Assembly (NCBI GenBank): GCA_005879255.1 | Contig: VBKY01000103.1 | Coordinates: forward strand, 1-22,215 | DNA length: 22,215 bases | Direction: 5' to 3' | From: Deltaproteobacteria bacterium | Lineage (GTDB): Bacteria > Desulfobacterota_B > Binatia > UBA9968 | Shown: piece by piece, positions 1-6,920 of the stretch | Layout: every line of letters starts with the position of its first letter | Position numbering within the stretch: the first letter of the stretch is position 1 | Notes under the pieces: generated by a model | Database searches by the model: none | What the model saw: only the letters and a program-made list of their open reading frames with translations | Told to the model about the DNA's origin: nothing | Made by a program: the position numbers and the translations under genes

Positions 1-34
1 GGCGGTCAACGATAACACGACGCGAGCCTCCCTC

Positions 35-457
35 CTAGAGCGCGCCTAACTGGCGTAGAAACGTCGCCATATCGTAGTAGTTGGTTACCTTAGAAATCTT
101 GGCGTCTCGGAATGCGAGTATTGAAGCGCCCCGCAGGCGAAAGCTGTTGCCGCTCGCCGGTAGGTCCCCTATGGGCCCGGTTTGGAGACCTTCGCTCAGC
201 CATTCGGTTGCCGCGGTATCCGTACCTACGGTCAGAGACAACATGGTTACCCGGAAGTCTGGCGCCCACTCGAAGGCGGCGCGCAGGAGTTGTTTGATCT
301 CTTGTTTTCCTCGCTGGTTCTTGCCGCCGGCAATGTCGCTGTAAATGGCGTCGTCAGTGAAAATCGCATCGATTCTATGCGGCTCATGGAGAGACCAAGC
401 CGCATAGAGCTCATTTACCAGCCAGCGTATCTCCTCAGGGGAAGTTGGCGAGCTCAT
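35..457 (-). CDS. SnoaL-like / NTF2-fold small protein
   Basis: This encodes 140 residues. The N-terminal helix pattern EEIRWLVNELYAAW, then IFTDDAIYSDIAGG and a basic KQEIKQLLRAAFEWAPDF stretch, followed by alternating strands ending in KVTNYYDMATFLRQLG, is typical of the SnoaL-like polyketide-cyclase branch of the NTF2 superfamily. The length fits a one-domain member. The family includes cyclases, isomerases and ligand-binding proteins, so the chemistry cannot be named. There is no signal peptide, so it is probably cytoplasmic. The ATG lies 11 bases after the stop of the intradiol dioxygenase and has only a weak Shine-Dalgarno, suggesting it is translated as the last gene of that operon. 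It may act on a ring-cleavage product, which is inference from position only. Confidence 0.8.
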   Translation of the reverse strand: MSSPTSPEEIRWLVNELYAAWSLHEPHRIDAIFTDDAIYSDIAGGKNQRGKQEIKQLLRAAFEWAPDFRVTMLSLTVGTDTAATEWLSEGLQTGPIGDLPASGNSFRLRGASILAFRDAKISKVTNYYDMATFLRQLGAL

Positions 458-468
458 CAGCTAACCGA

Positions 469-1215
469 TTAGGATATTTGAATGCCGATGTCGAACTTGG
501 CCGTGTAGCCCTGTGAATCCTTGGTCAGAGTCGGGATCAGCTGCTTGCCGCCGCGGCGAAAGATGAAGTCGGCATCGTTCGCCGTCGTGCGACGGCCTTT
601 AGAATTGTATGGAGCCTGCTTGTGGACCTGCTCGGTGATCGATTCATCGAAGTAAAGCTGCGACGTGAACTCACGAGCGCGCGACGCGGCGGGATCGATA
701 CGAATCTTGAAGTGGATGTGAACCGCGCGCCCTTCGTACCAACCCGGGTAGATCGTGAGAAATTCCGCCGCACCTCTACCATTGGTCAATTGATATCCGC
801 GTAAAAACTTTCTTCCGCGGGTGTCAAAGCCCGCATCGCGGACATCCGAATAGACACCGAGAGCATCGCAATGCCAAATATCGACCATGGCGCCGCTGAG
901 AGCCGCGCACGAGCCAGCCGTGACGTGCGACACGTGAAATTCCAAACGGAGCGGCACGCCGGCCTTGGTCCCGTTGTCCGATGGGTCTATGCGGATATCG
1001 GAGCGGTTGAGCTTCTCATCGACGAAATATGGCCCTTCAGTTTGTTCTGGCCGTACCACGCAAGCGGGCAATCCTGCAGCCAAGGCCGTGGCATCCAATG
1101 TTGAAGCGCGCCGCAATTTCTCGGCTGCTGACGGGTCACGCCCGCAGCCAAGAAGGGTTTCGGCGGCCGCCGATCCGAAAAGGAGCAGCAACTCTCTTCG
1201 GCTGAGATTTGGCAT
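469..1215 (-). CDS. Exported intradiol ring-cleavage dioxygenase
   Basis: This is a non-haem Fe(III) intradiol dioxygenase related to protocatechuate 3,4-dioxygenase and catechol 1,2-dioxygenase, which open an aromatic diol ring between the hydroxyls. Numbered from the ATG at 1215 (248 aa), the four expected iron ligands are visible: Tyr122 (GVYS), Tyr160 (PGWY), and His166 and His168 (HIHF). The N-terminus has a twin-arginine-like motif SRRELLLLFG and a lipobox LLGC with Cys24, so the protein is probably a Tat-exported lipoprotein. Upstream in-frame starts exist at 1314, 1248 and 1227. I chose 1215 because the twin-arginine motif then sits at the very N-terminus; no start has a strong ribosome binding site. 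The substrate is unknown. Many members of this exported subgroup are annotated only as dioxygenase-like. Confidence 0.88.
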   Translation of the reverse strand: MPNLSRRELLLLFGSAAAETLLGCGRDPSAAEKLRRASTLDATALAAGLPACVVRPEQTEGPYFVDEKLNRSDIRIDPSDNGTKAGVPLRLEFHVSHVTAGSCAALSGAMVDIWHCDALGVYSDVRDAGFDTRGRKFLRGYQLTNGRGAAEFLTIYPGWYEGRAVHIHFKIRIDPAASRAREFTSQLYFDESITEQVHKQAPYNSKGRRTTANDADFIFRRGGKQLIPTLTKDSQGYTAKFDIGIQIS

Positions 1216-1370
1216 AGACGATTCCATCTTTGCCGTGCGATGATCCATAGCGTTATTAGAATTTATACCACCGCGCGTGGCGGTTCGAAACAATGGTCGC
1301 GGATCACGTGGCACCGACGGCCAGCCTCCGACGACTGCTGTATTACTGGGAGATGGGTGGAGAGTCCTGC

Positions 1371-2504
1371 TTATTGCAGTCTCGGCATAATCTCTTTTTT
1401 GAAGAGATTGAGCGAGTTGACCACTTTGTCATGGACGAGATTGCCGATGTGGAACATACCCATGAAATGTTCGGCGCCGACTTGGTTCATTTGACTTTGA
1501 ATCTGATTCGCCACGCTGTCGGGATTTCCCGCGATCAGATAGCCGGTGCCGCGCAGGCCATCATAGTCGAGCTTGGAAAAATCACGTCGCTCGCGGTTGC
1601 CTTCGCGGAAGTAGTCGAAGGACCGCGCCGTCGTCAAGGCCGCCGACAACCGCTGCCCTACTGCTTCCTTGTTGATCGCTTCGTTGAAACCGCGGTTAAA
1701 GACTGTGAAGAAATAAGCCATCGCCGGCTCGACGAACTGGCGTGCCTTCTGATCGGTCTCGTCAATGTAGATATGCCGGCAGAGGATGAACTTATTCGAC
1801 GTCGCATCCCAGCCATCCTCTTTGGCTTTACTCCGATAATAGCCGAAGGTGTCTTCAATCTGCCCGGTCGTTTGGTAGACCTGCGCGCAGGGAAGGTGGC
1901 GCTTCACGCACCATTCGACCGACTCGGCGCTGCGCGCCGCGATCCAGATCGGCGGGTGAGGTTGCTGCAGTGGTCTTGGCCAGATCGCGCAGTCTCGGAG
2001 TTGGAAGAACTTACCCTCATGGCTCCAGACAGGTTCGGTCCACGCGGTCATGATCAGATCGTACGCTTCCTCAAAACGTCCGCGTGATTCTTCCGGGTTG
2101 ACACCGTACCAGATATATTCCGGCGGGATGCCGCGAACGAAGCCGGCGATAAGTCGGCCATTGCTGAGGCAGTCGATCATGGCGTACTCTTCGGCGACGC
2201 GGACCGGATGGTTGCGCAGCGGAAGAATATTGCCGAGAACGCCAATCTTGATTTTTTTCGTTTTCTGGCTCAGTGCGGACGCGATCAAGTTAGGCGAGGG
2301 CATCGTACCGTAGGCGCTGTAATGATGCTCATTGAATACGACGCCGTCGAAGCCTAACTCTTCGCAGTAGGCCATTTCTTCCAAATGCTCCGCGTAGTTC
2401 GCTGCGCCCTTTGCTGGATCGAAAAAGCTACTCGGCACCGGCGTGCGCGGCGCTTCTCTCGGCACGTGGGGATAGGCGAGCAGATCAAAGTTATACAGCT
2501 TCAC
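1371..2504 (-). CDS. LLM-class flavin-dependent oxidoreductase
   Basis: This 377-residue protein belongs to the bacterial luciferase-like superfamily, a TIM barrel using FMN or F420. Visible signatures are GFDGVVFNEHH near residues 51-61, the strand IKIGVLGNILPLRNHPVRVAEE near 84-105, the DCLSNGRLIAGFVRG segment, and HPPIWIAARS near 180. The length is typical of the class. The start is GTG at 2504, with AAGGAG about 11 bases upstream. It follows the ABC substrate-binding protein on the same strand after a 147-base gap holding a hairpin and a tandem repeat, and it precedes the dioxygenase. Such enzymes are often monooxygenases for sulfonates, amines or hydrocarbons; neither substrate nor cofactor can be read here. 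Confidence 0.9.
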   Translation of the reverse strand: MKLYNFDLLAYPHVPREAPRTPVPSSFFDPAKGAANYAEHLEEMAYCEELGFDGVVFNEHHYSAYGTMPSPNLIASALSQKTKKIKIGVLGNILPLRNHPVRVAEEYAMIDCLSNGRLIAGFVRGIPPEYIWYGVNPEESRGRFEEAYDLIMTAWTEPVWSHEGKFFQLRDCAIWPRPLQQPHPPIWIAARSAESVEWCVKRHLPCAQVYQTTGQIEDTFGYYRSKAKEDGWDATSNKFILCRHIYIDETDQKARQFVEPAMAYFFTVFNRGFNEAINKEAVGQRLSAALTTARSFDYFREGNRERRDFSKLDYDGLRGTGYLIAGNPDSVANQIQSQMNQVGAEHFMGMFHIGNLVHDKVVNSLNLFKKEIMPRLQ

Positions 2505-2540
2505 GAAATTTTTACTCCTTAACCTTCGCGGGATGCTAAC

Positions 2541-2558
2541 ACCCGACTACGGTCGGGT
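2541..2558. repeat. Perfect 7-bp hairpin between cistrons
   Basis: ACCCGAC (2541-2547) and GTCGGGT (2552-2558) are perfect inverted copies around a TACG loop. The hairpin lies between the ABC binding-protein gene and the LLM gene, so it would form in their shared minus-strand transcript. No T-run follows on that strand, which argues against a simple intrinsic terminator. An mRNA-stabilising or attenuating role is possible but unproven. Confidence 0.6.
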
Positions 2559-2574
2559 CAAACCTAAAGAGGTC

Positions 2575-2601
2575 GAAGATCGAGGATGGAAGATCGAGGA
2601 T
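2575..2601. repeat. Tandem 13-bp repeat
   Basis: GAAGATCGAGGAT occurs at 2575-2587 and again at 2589-2601, giving a 14-base period. The repeat is intergenic, between the LLM oxidoreductase and the binding protein. No function can be assigned. Confidence 0.7.
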
Positions 2602-2651
2602 CGCGGTCCTTAATACTCTATCGTGGATCTTCAACGATCCTGAAGTTCGCG

Positions 2652-3653
2652 CTACTTGTAGTAGCCTTCTTTCACCAACTGGTCGACAATGCTCGTGTCG
2701 ATGAACGAAGCGGGATTCGCCGTGGCCGCTTTGGGCGTGCTTTTCTTGATCGCCTCCAGCGTCGTGCGAATCGTGTCAACCTGCGGGCGCGGGACTCGGT
2801 CAGTCCATCGCCTGTATTGATTGTACGCGTATTCGGTTTCGTCGCGGGGGCGGCCGAGGTATTCCATCATAATATCGATAGTCTTCTCCTTTTGTTCGAA
2901 GTAGAACTTCGACGCTTCCGCCGTCGCCCTCATCAAGCGCACCACGTTGTCGCGATTGCTCTTCAAGTAGGACACCGGAACTATTTCGCCATTTTGTTGC
3001 CAGGGAATTCCCAGCCCGGGAAGGGCGAGCAGCATTTCGTAGCCTCTTCTTTCGGCAATCAGATCAAACGGCGGCGCGAGAATGCCGAATTGAACCTCGC
3101 CTTTTTCCATCGCTGCGAGAATGCTCGCCGGATCCGCGTTAGAGTGCTGCACGAGCTTGACGTCTTTTTCCGGGTCGATTTTCAACCGGTTGAGGGCGAA
3201 GCGCAAGGCTGTGTCGGGGATCGTGCCGAAGGGCGCGCCGACGTGGCCGGTTTTGCCTTTGAGATCTTCCATTTTCTTGATGCCCTTATGCGCCATGATT
3301 TTATACGGAAATACGTTGACCCAGGAACCGACCAGGACAAACGGTTGCGGCGCCCCCTCGAGGGTCGCCGTGACGAAAGCAGCGGCGCCGGCACCGGTAG
3401 CCATCTGCATTTTGCTCGCGAGCATCGCCTGAACGGCGGCGGTGGTATTGGTCTTGATGATTTCTACGTCCAGCCCGTGCTTTTTGTAATAGCCCTGGTT
3501 GACGGCAATGCTGAAAAGTCCGGCGCCGGGATTTACGCCGGCCTGGCCAACGGTCATCTTGCGAGTCTGCGCATCAATAGCCGAAGGGCAAAGAAGTCCG
3601 GCCGTCGCGAAGAATAGCAAAGAAAACGAAACCATTTTCGCTGTGAAGTTCAT
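2652..3653 (-). CDS. ABC transporter substrate-binding protein (NMT1/TauA-like)
   Basis: This is a 333-residue periplasmic binding protein of the NitT/TauT/NMT1 type. A signal peptide covers about residues 1-28, with cleavage near AIDA-Q. Then come the first lobe (KMTVGQAG, VNQGYYKKHGLDVEII), the domain-crossing segment (KKMEDLKGKTGHVGAPFGTIPDTALRF split over about 125-152) and the second lobe (GILAPPFDLIAERRGYEML). The ending, VDQLVKEGYYK, is typical of this subfamily. The ATG at 3653 is preceded by AGGAGG, a strong ribosome binding site. The permease gene ends 27 bases upstream, so the two form one uptake unit. Family members bind nitrate, taurine, sulfonates, pyrimidine precursors or aromatic acids; the ligand here is unknown. 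Confidence 0.92.
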   Translation of the reverse strand: MNFTAKMVSFSLLFFATAGLLCPSAIDAQTRKMTVGQAGVNPGAGLFSIAVNQGYYKKHGLDVEIIKTNTTAAVQAMLASKMQMATGAGAAAFVTATLEGAPQPFVLVGSWVNVFPYKIMAHKGIKKMEDLKGKTGHVGAPFGTIPDTALRFALNRLKIDPEKDVKLVQHSNADPASILAAMEKGEVQFGILAPPFDLIAERRGYEMLLALPGLGIPWQQNGEIVPVSYLKSNRDNVVRLMRATAEASKFYFEQKEKTIDIMMEYLGRPRDETEYAYNQYRRWTDRVPRPQVDTIRTTLEAIKKSTPKAATANPASFIDTSIVDQLVKEGYYK

Positions 3654-3680
3654 TCTTTCCTCCTGAATCTATTGCGCGAA

Positions 3681-4439
3681 TTATTTCTGCGGCTTCCACT
3701 TTTCCAGGCGCCGCTCAAATGTTTTGAGCAATTCATTCAAACCGGCGCCCAGCCCGGCGATGATGACAATTGGCACGAACATCGCCGCCATCTGGAAGCG
3801 TTGCACGGCGAGCGAGCTCAAGTAGCCAAGTCCCATGGCCGCGCCATACTGCTCGGCGACGACGATGTACACCAGCGCTCGACCGAGCGCGACGCGCATG
3901 CCGGCGACGATGTAGGGAAGCGAGCCGGGAAGCGAAACCTTTAGAAAAATGTGACGGTCTTTTGCGCCAAAGGCGCGGGCCATGGTGATCAAACGATGGT
4001 CGGTATTGGCGATACCGATCATGGTATTTATCAAAATGGGAAAAACCGCGGCCAGCACGGTCATGATGATCTTCGATATTGCCCCGAGGCCAAACATCAT
4101 GATGATCAGGGGCAAAAGCGCGATCAAAGGAGTGGCGTAGATGCCGGATAGGAGCGGATCGAAGGTTTTGTTGATGCCTTTGTACCAACCCATCGGGACG
4201 CCCAATATCACGCCCAGGACAACCGAGACGACAAACCCGATGGCGAAATTCGTCAAGCTGAACCACATATGCTCCCAGATGGAGCCGTTGGCGAATTGCT
4301 CGTAACCTTTGGCGATAATTTTGCTGAACGGCGGGAAATAAAAAGGACTGAGAATCTCGAAGCGGGTCGAAAGCTCCCAGGCAGTGAAGAACAAAACCAC
4401 GCCGATGACGCCGAGCCAGTCCGATATCCCGGCACACAA
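3681..4439 (-). CDS. ABC transporter permease (SsuC/TauC-like), start uncertain
   Basis: This is an inner-membrane permease of the NitT/TauT class. Hydrophobic segments lie near residues 8-22, 62-82, 96-118, 120-143 and at the C-terminus (FVPIVIIAGLGAGLNELL). The EAA loop that docks the ATPase is visible at about 154-177 (ARAFGAKDRHIFLKVSLPG). The coordinates use the only standard start codon, TTG at 4439, which has no good ribosome binding site. The same frame stays open back to a stop at 4560-4562, and GAGGAG at 4530-4535 stands 6 bases before an ACG codon at 4521-4523. Starting there would give 280 residues with a normal N-terminus. No ATP-binding protein gene is adjacent, so the transporter must borrow one encoded elsewhere. 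Confidence 0.88.
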   Translation of the reverse strand: MCAGISDWLGVIGVVLFFTAWELSTRFEILSPFYFPPFSKIIAKGYEQFANGSIWEHMWFSLTNFAIGFVVSVVLGVILGVPMGWYKGINKTFDPLLSGIYATPLIALLPLIIMMFGLGAISKIIMTVLAAVFPILINTMIGIANTDHRLITMARAFGAKDRHIFLKVSLPGSLPYIVAGMRVALGRALVYIVVAEQYGAAMGLGYLSSLAVQRFQMAAMFVPIVIIAGLGAGLNELLKTFERRLEKWKPQK

Positions 4440-4529
4440 TCGTTGCCACGGGCGATTGGTGGTCCGCGGCTTCGACGGATCGACGGAAACCAGGTCGAAG
4501 GCGTCTTGTTCTTGTTTCGCCGTGAGCGG

Positions 4530-4535
4530 CTCCTC
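4530..4535 (-). promoter_or_regulatory. Strong ribosome binding site without a standard start codon
   Basis: On the minus strand this reads GAGGAG, with 6 bases between it and an ACG codon (4523-4521) in the frame of the permease. It suggests the true start is here, through a non-standard codon, a mutated ATG or a base-call error. Confidence 0.5.
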
Positions 4536-4584
4536 TAGGCTACTTGCGAGCGAATGTATTCACCGTGGGTGCAACTGTCAAGCA

Positions 4585-4677
4585 GCGCGCTTCGCGCAGT
4601 TCAAATCTCAAATTCCAGATTTCAAATGATCGATGTGGAATCTGAAATATGTAATTTGAGATTCGGCGCAACGCGCC
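4585..4677. repeat. Composite palindromic intergenic element
   Basis: The outer arms are short GC hairpins: GCGCG-CTT-CGCGC at 4585-4597 and GGCGC-AAC-GCGCC at 4665-4677. Inside them, AATCTCAAATT (4604-4614) is exactly inverted as AATTTGAGATT (4653-4663), and partly matching ATTCCAG/GGAATCTG segments lie further in. The unit abuts the stop codon of the DLH gene and lies upstream of the permease gene. It may be a REP-like or non-autonomous palindromic element, or a bidirectional structure in the transcript. Confidence 0.65.
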
Positions 4678-4679
4678 GA

Positions 4680-5477
4680 TTACTCCCAACGCTTCATTTT
4701 TGCGAAATCGTAGTCCACGGCGCTATCGGCTTCGAAGCGCCAGATGGCGCGATCTTTATGCCATTCTCCGGCGAAAGCGGATTTCAAAAACGATGTGATC
4801 TGATGCCATGCGCGTTCGGCCTGGGCAGGACGATAGCGGCCCGGCATCGTGTCATTCAAAAATCCATGGGGCGCGTCGGGATAGACCCGGATATCGAAAC
4901 TTTTTTTCGCCTGCGCCAGAACGGTGTACATGCGCACGATGTTGTCACGATGGATTAGATTATCGAGCTCGCCGAAGACTGCTGTGAGCGGACACTGGAT
5001 TTCTTGCATGAGCCTATCGATCGGTTCGGGCCGGATTGGATGCGACTTCCAATCGGCGTCGTAAACCGCCCCGTAGAGCACCGCTGCCGCTTTGAGATAA
5101 TCGCGTTTTGCCGCGGCCAAAATAGGTTGTCGGCCGGTCTGACAAACACCGGACATTCCGATTTTGCTCATGTCGGCTTCCGGTATCGTGCGCAGAAACG
5201 CGATGACGGCATCGAGATCGAGCAGAACTTCGTCGTCGCCGAGCTCACAACGATCATCGCCGCGCGCCATCGCTTCGCGATCGCCGGTAAAGCGCGAAAA
5301 GAAGTCCGGCACGATCGTGACGTAGCCGGCATCGACGAATTTTTGTCCGAGATCAGTGGTATGCTGGACGATGCCGTAACGCTCGTGCAGATGAATCACC
5401 ACGGGTTTTTTGCCGGAGCTGGGCGGGATGCCAAGGTGAGCATTGATTCGATTAGCGATTTTAATGGATGTGAGCAT
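4680..5477 (-). CDS. Dienelactone hydrolase-family alpha/beta hydrolase
   Basis: This 265-residue protein belongs to the dienelactone hydrolase family, which hydrolyses dienelactone to maleylacetate in chlorinated aromatic breakdown but also includes other esterases. The expected residues are visible (numbered from ATG 5477): Glu32 in HLHERYG, nucleophile Cys112 in SGVCQTG, Asp172 in FGELDNL and His204 in APHGF. The nucleophile motif is G-x-C-x-T-G, not the classical G-x-C-x-G-G. I prefer ATG 5477 over the TTG two codons earlier because AAAGG then lies at a better spacing. There is no signal peptide, so it is cytoplasmic. It sits downstream of the two secreted paralogues and shares the strand with an intradiol dioxygenase further on, which fits a ring-cleavage pathway. 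Confidence 0.88.
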   Translation of the reverse strand: MLTSIKIANRINAHLGIPPSSGKKPVVIHLHERYGIVQHTTDLGQKFVDAGYVTIVPDFFSRFTGDREAMARGDDRCELGDDEVLLDLDAVIAFLRTIPEADMSKIGMSGVCQTGRQPILAAAKRDYLKAAAVLYGAVYDADWKSHPIRPEPIDRLMQEIQCPLTAVFGELDNLIHRDNIVRMYTVLAQAKKSFDIRVYPDAPHGFLNDTMPGRYRPAQAERAWHQITSFLKSAFAGEWHKDRAIWRFEADSAVDYDFAKMKRWE

Positions 5478-5531
5478 GATCAATTACCTTTCCAATCATT
5501 GGTTAATGAAGACCCTGAAGAGGAGCGCGTG

Positions 5532-6278
5532 CTACGGCAATTTGCTCAAGATGTGCTTCAGCACTGCCTTCGTCGTCTCCAGCGACGAATCTGGTTTCTT
5601 CCAAGCGCCGACGCTGCCGCCAACTTTACCTTTGTAGAAGACGATCAAAGCTGATTTGTAGCCGGTCTTCGGATCGGTAACGGCTTCGAGAACGAAGGCC
5701 TTGTCGCCGAAGCCGTCGATGGGCGTGATCGTGGCGTTTTTAAACGGCGCGTCGGGTGCCTGCGCCATCTGGCGATATTGGTCGATGGAGCCTTCGTAGA
5801 TCGATTTCATTTCGTCTGCGGAGTTCAAAAAGTGCAGAGTTACGTCGAGCAATCGGGATGCGGCTACGGCATTCTCGAAGTTGCCGCCTTTGGCGATGTA
5901 CGTGCAGATGGAATCGTAGGTGCCGGGACCGTTGGCCGTTGGAATCTTCACGAATTCCTTCACGTCGAGCGGACCGCCGACGAGCTTCTGCGCATCTGCG
6001 GCGGTGACGATACCGCAAGCGGTCGGTTCAGGGGCGTTGGCGGCGATCACCAAGCCACCGCCCGCGACGTTTTGCACGACCCAGTCAGGATTGCCGGGAA
6101 TATATTCCCCTGCGTATTGAGTGTCGGGACGCTCCCACGGATCGATGATCCCGGCAGCAGCAAAGCCGGCGACGACTTTGATCTGCTTGCCGTTGAAGAA
6201 GTTCGTTTGGGGGTCCGCCGATTGAGTGGGTAGAAATCCCGCGATCAGAAGCATGCATAAACCTACTAGTTTTTTCAT
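5532..6278 (-). CDS. Chimeric secreted protein: TctC-like N-terminus plus unknown domain
   Basis: This is a 248-residue exported protein made of two parts. Residues 1-20 are a signal peptide. Residues about 27-81 match the start of tripartite tricarboxylate transporter binding proteins (TctC/Bug family): FFNGKQIKVVAGF, then EYIPGNPDWVVQN and GGGLVIAAN. At NAPEPTAC the sequence switches to the unknown domain that forms the whole mature part of the neighbouring 191-residue protein, and this continues to the end (ILSKLP in both). That domain has two conserved cysteines (TAC, near 88, and SICTY, near 124) that could form a disulfide; it faintly resembles DUF3558-like lipoproteins. The TctC part is far too short to be a complete ligand-binding fold. 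The reading frame is intact, with GGGG about 8 bases before the ATG. Confidence 0.75.
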   Translation of the reverse strand: MKKLVGLCMLLIAGFLPTQSADPQTNFFNGKQIKVVAGFAAAGIIDPWERPDTQYAGEYIPGNPDWVVQNVAGGGLVIAANAPEPTACGIVTAADAQKLVGGPLDVKEFVKIPTANGPGTYDSICTYIAKGGNFENAVAASRLLDVTLHFLNSADEMKSIYEGSIDQYRQMAQAPDAPFKNATITPIDGFGDKAFVLEAVTDPKTGYKSALIVFYKGKVGGSVGAWKKPDSSLETTKAVLKHILSKLP

Positions 6279-6308
6279 CGGCAGTTCCCCGAAGTGTATG
6301 AATCGAAT

Positions 6309-6884
6309 CTAAGGCAACTTGCTGAGGATGTACTTCAGAACAGTTTTCGTCGTTTCCACTGACGAATGAGGTTTGTTCCATGCGGCGACGCTACCCGCGA
6401 CTTTACCTTTGTAGAACACAATCAAAGCGGATTTATAATTGGTTTTCGTATCCGTGACGGCTTCGAGGAGGAATGCTTTGTCGCCGAAGTCGTTGATGGG
6501 GGTGATGGTTGCGTTTGTGAACGGCAGATCCGGCGAATTAACCCTCTGGCGGTATTGCTCGAAAGAGTTCTCGTATATTTTTGCTGTCTCATCCGCCGTA
6601 TCTAGGAAATGGAGTGTAATGTCGAGCACACGGGAGGCAGTCAACATATCCCGAAAGTTCTCGCCTCTGCCGAGGTAACTACAAACTGATTTGTATGAGC
6701 TCGCGCCGTCGGCTGTGGGCACCTTGGCGGATTCCTTAACATCGAGCGGACCGCCGACGAATGTCTGGGCATCAGCACCCGTAACGATATTGCAGGCAGT
6801 CGGTTCCGGCGCGTTGGCGGCAATTGCGGGCTCAAGAAAAACCCCCAAGCTGAAAACGGCGATCAAGCAAAGATTTTTAATCAT
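6309..6884 (-). CDS. Secreted protein of unknown function, DUF3558-like
   Basis: This encodes 191 residues with a signal peptide at about 1-22 (cleavage near AIA-A). The mature domain starts ANAPEPTAC and has two conserved cysteines, an FVGGPLDVKE segment, a helical VLDITLHFLDTADE region and strands DKAFLLEAVTD and YKSALIVFYKGKV, ending ILSKLP. It is a full-length paralogue of the C-terminal 170 residues of the next gene, which begins 30 bases downstream. The AC-x-(I/L)-x(3)-(D/A) opening and the YKSALIVF strand weakly recall DUF3558-type exported proteins, but I do not claim membership. The start ATG at 6884 has only a weak ribosome binding site. It follows an ABC binding-protein gene on the same strand. 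Confidence 0.75.
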   Translation of the reverse strand: MIKNLCLIAVFSLGVFLEPAIAANAPEPTACNIVTGADAQTFVGGPLDVKESAKVPTADGASSYKSVCSYLGRGENFRDMLTASRVLDITLHFLDTADETAKIYENSFEQYRQRVNSPDLPFTNATITPINDFGDKAFLLEAVTDTKTNYKSALIVFYKGKVAGSVAAWNKPHSSVETTKTVLKYILSKLP

Positions 6885-6920
6885 GACGATTGTTGTCTGC
6901 AGGCGACGGCAATTCCGAGC

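Noticed and set aside
1293..2087. A 264-codon plus-strand frame opposite the LLM gene
   Set aside because: The LLM protein in the minus strand is conserved end to end; the antisense frame has no ribosome binding site or family signature.
3733..4449. A 238-codon frame on the minus strand overlapping the permease gene
   Set aside because: It overlaps the clear membrane permease in another frame, is rich in Arg and His and shows no domain; it is a shadow of the real gene.
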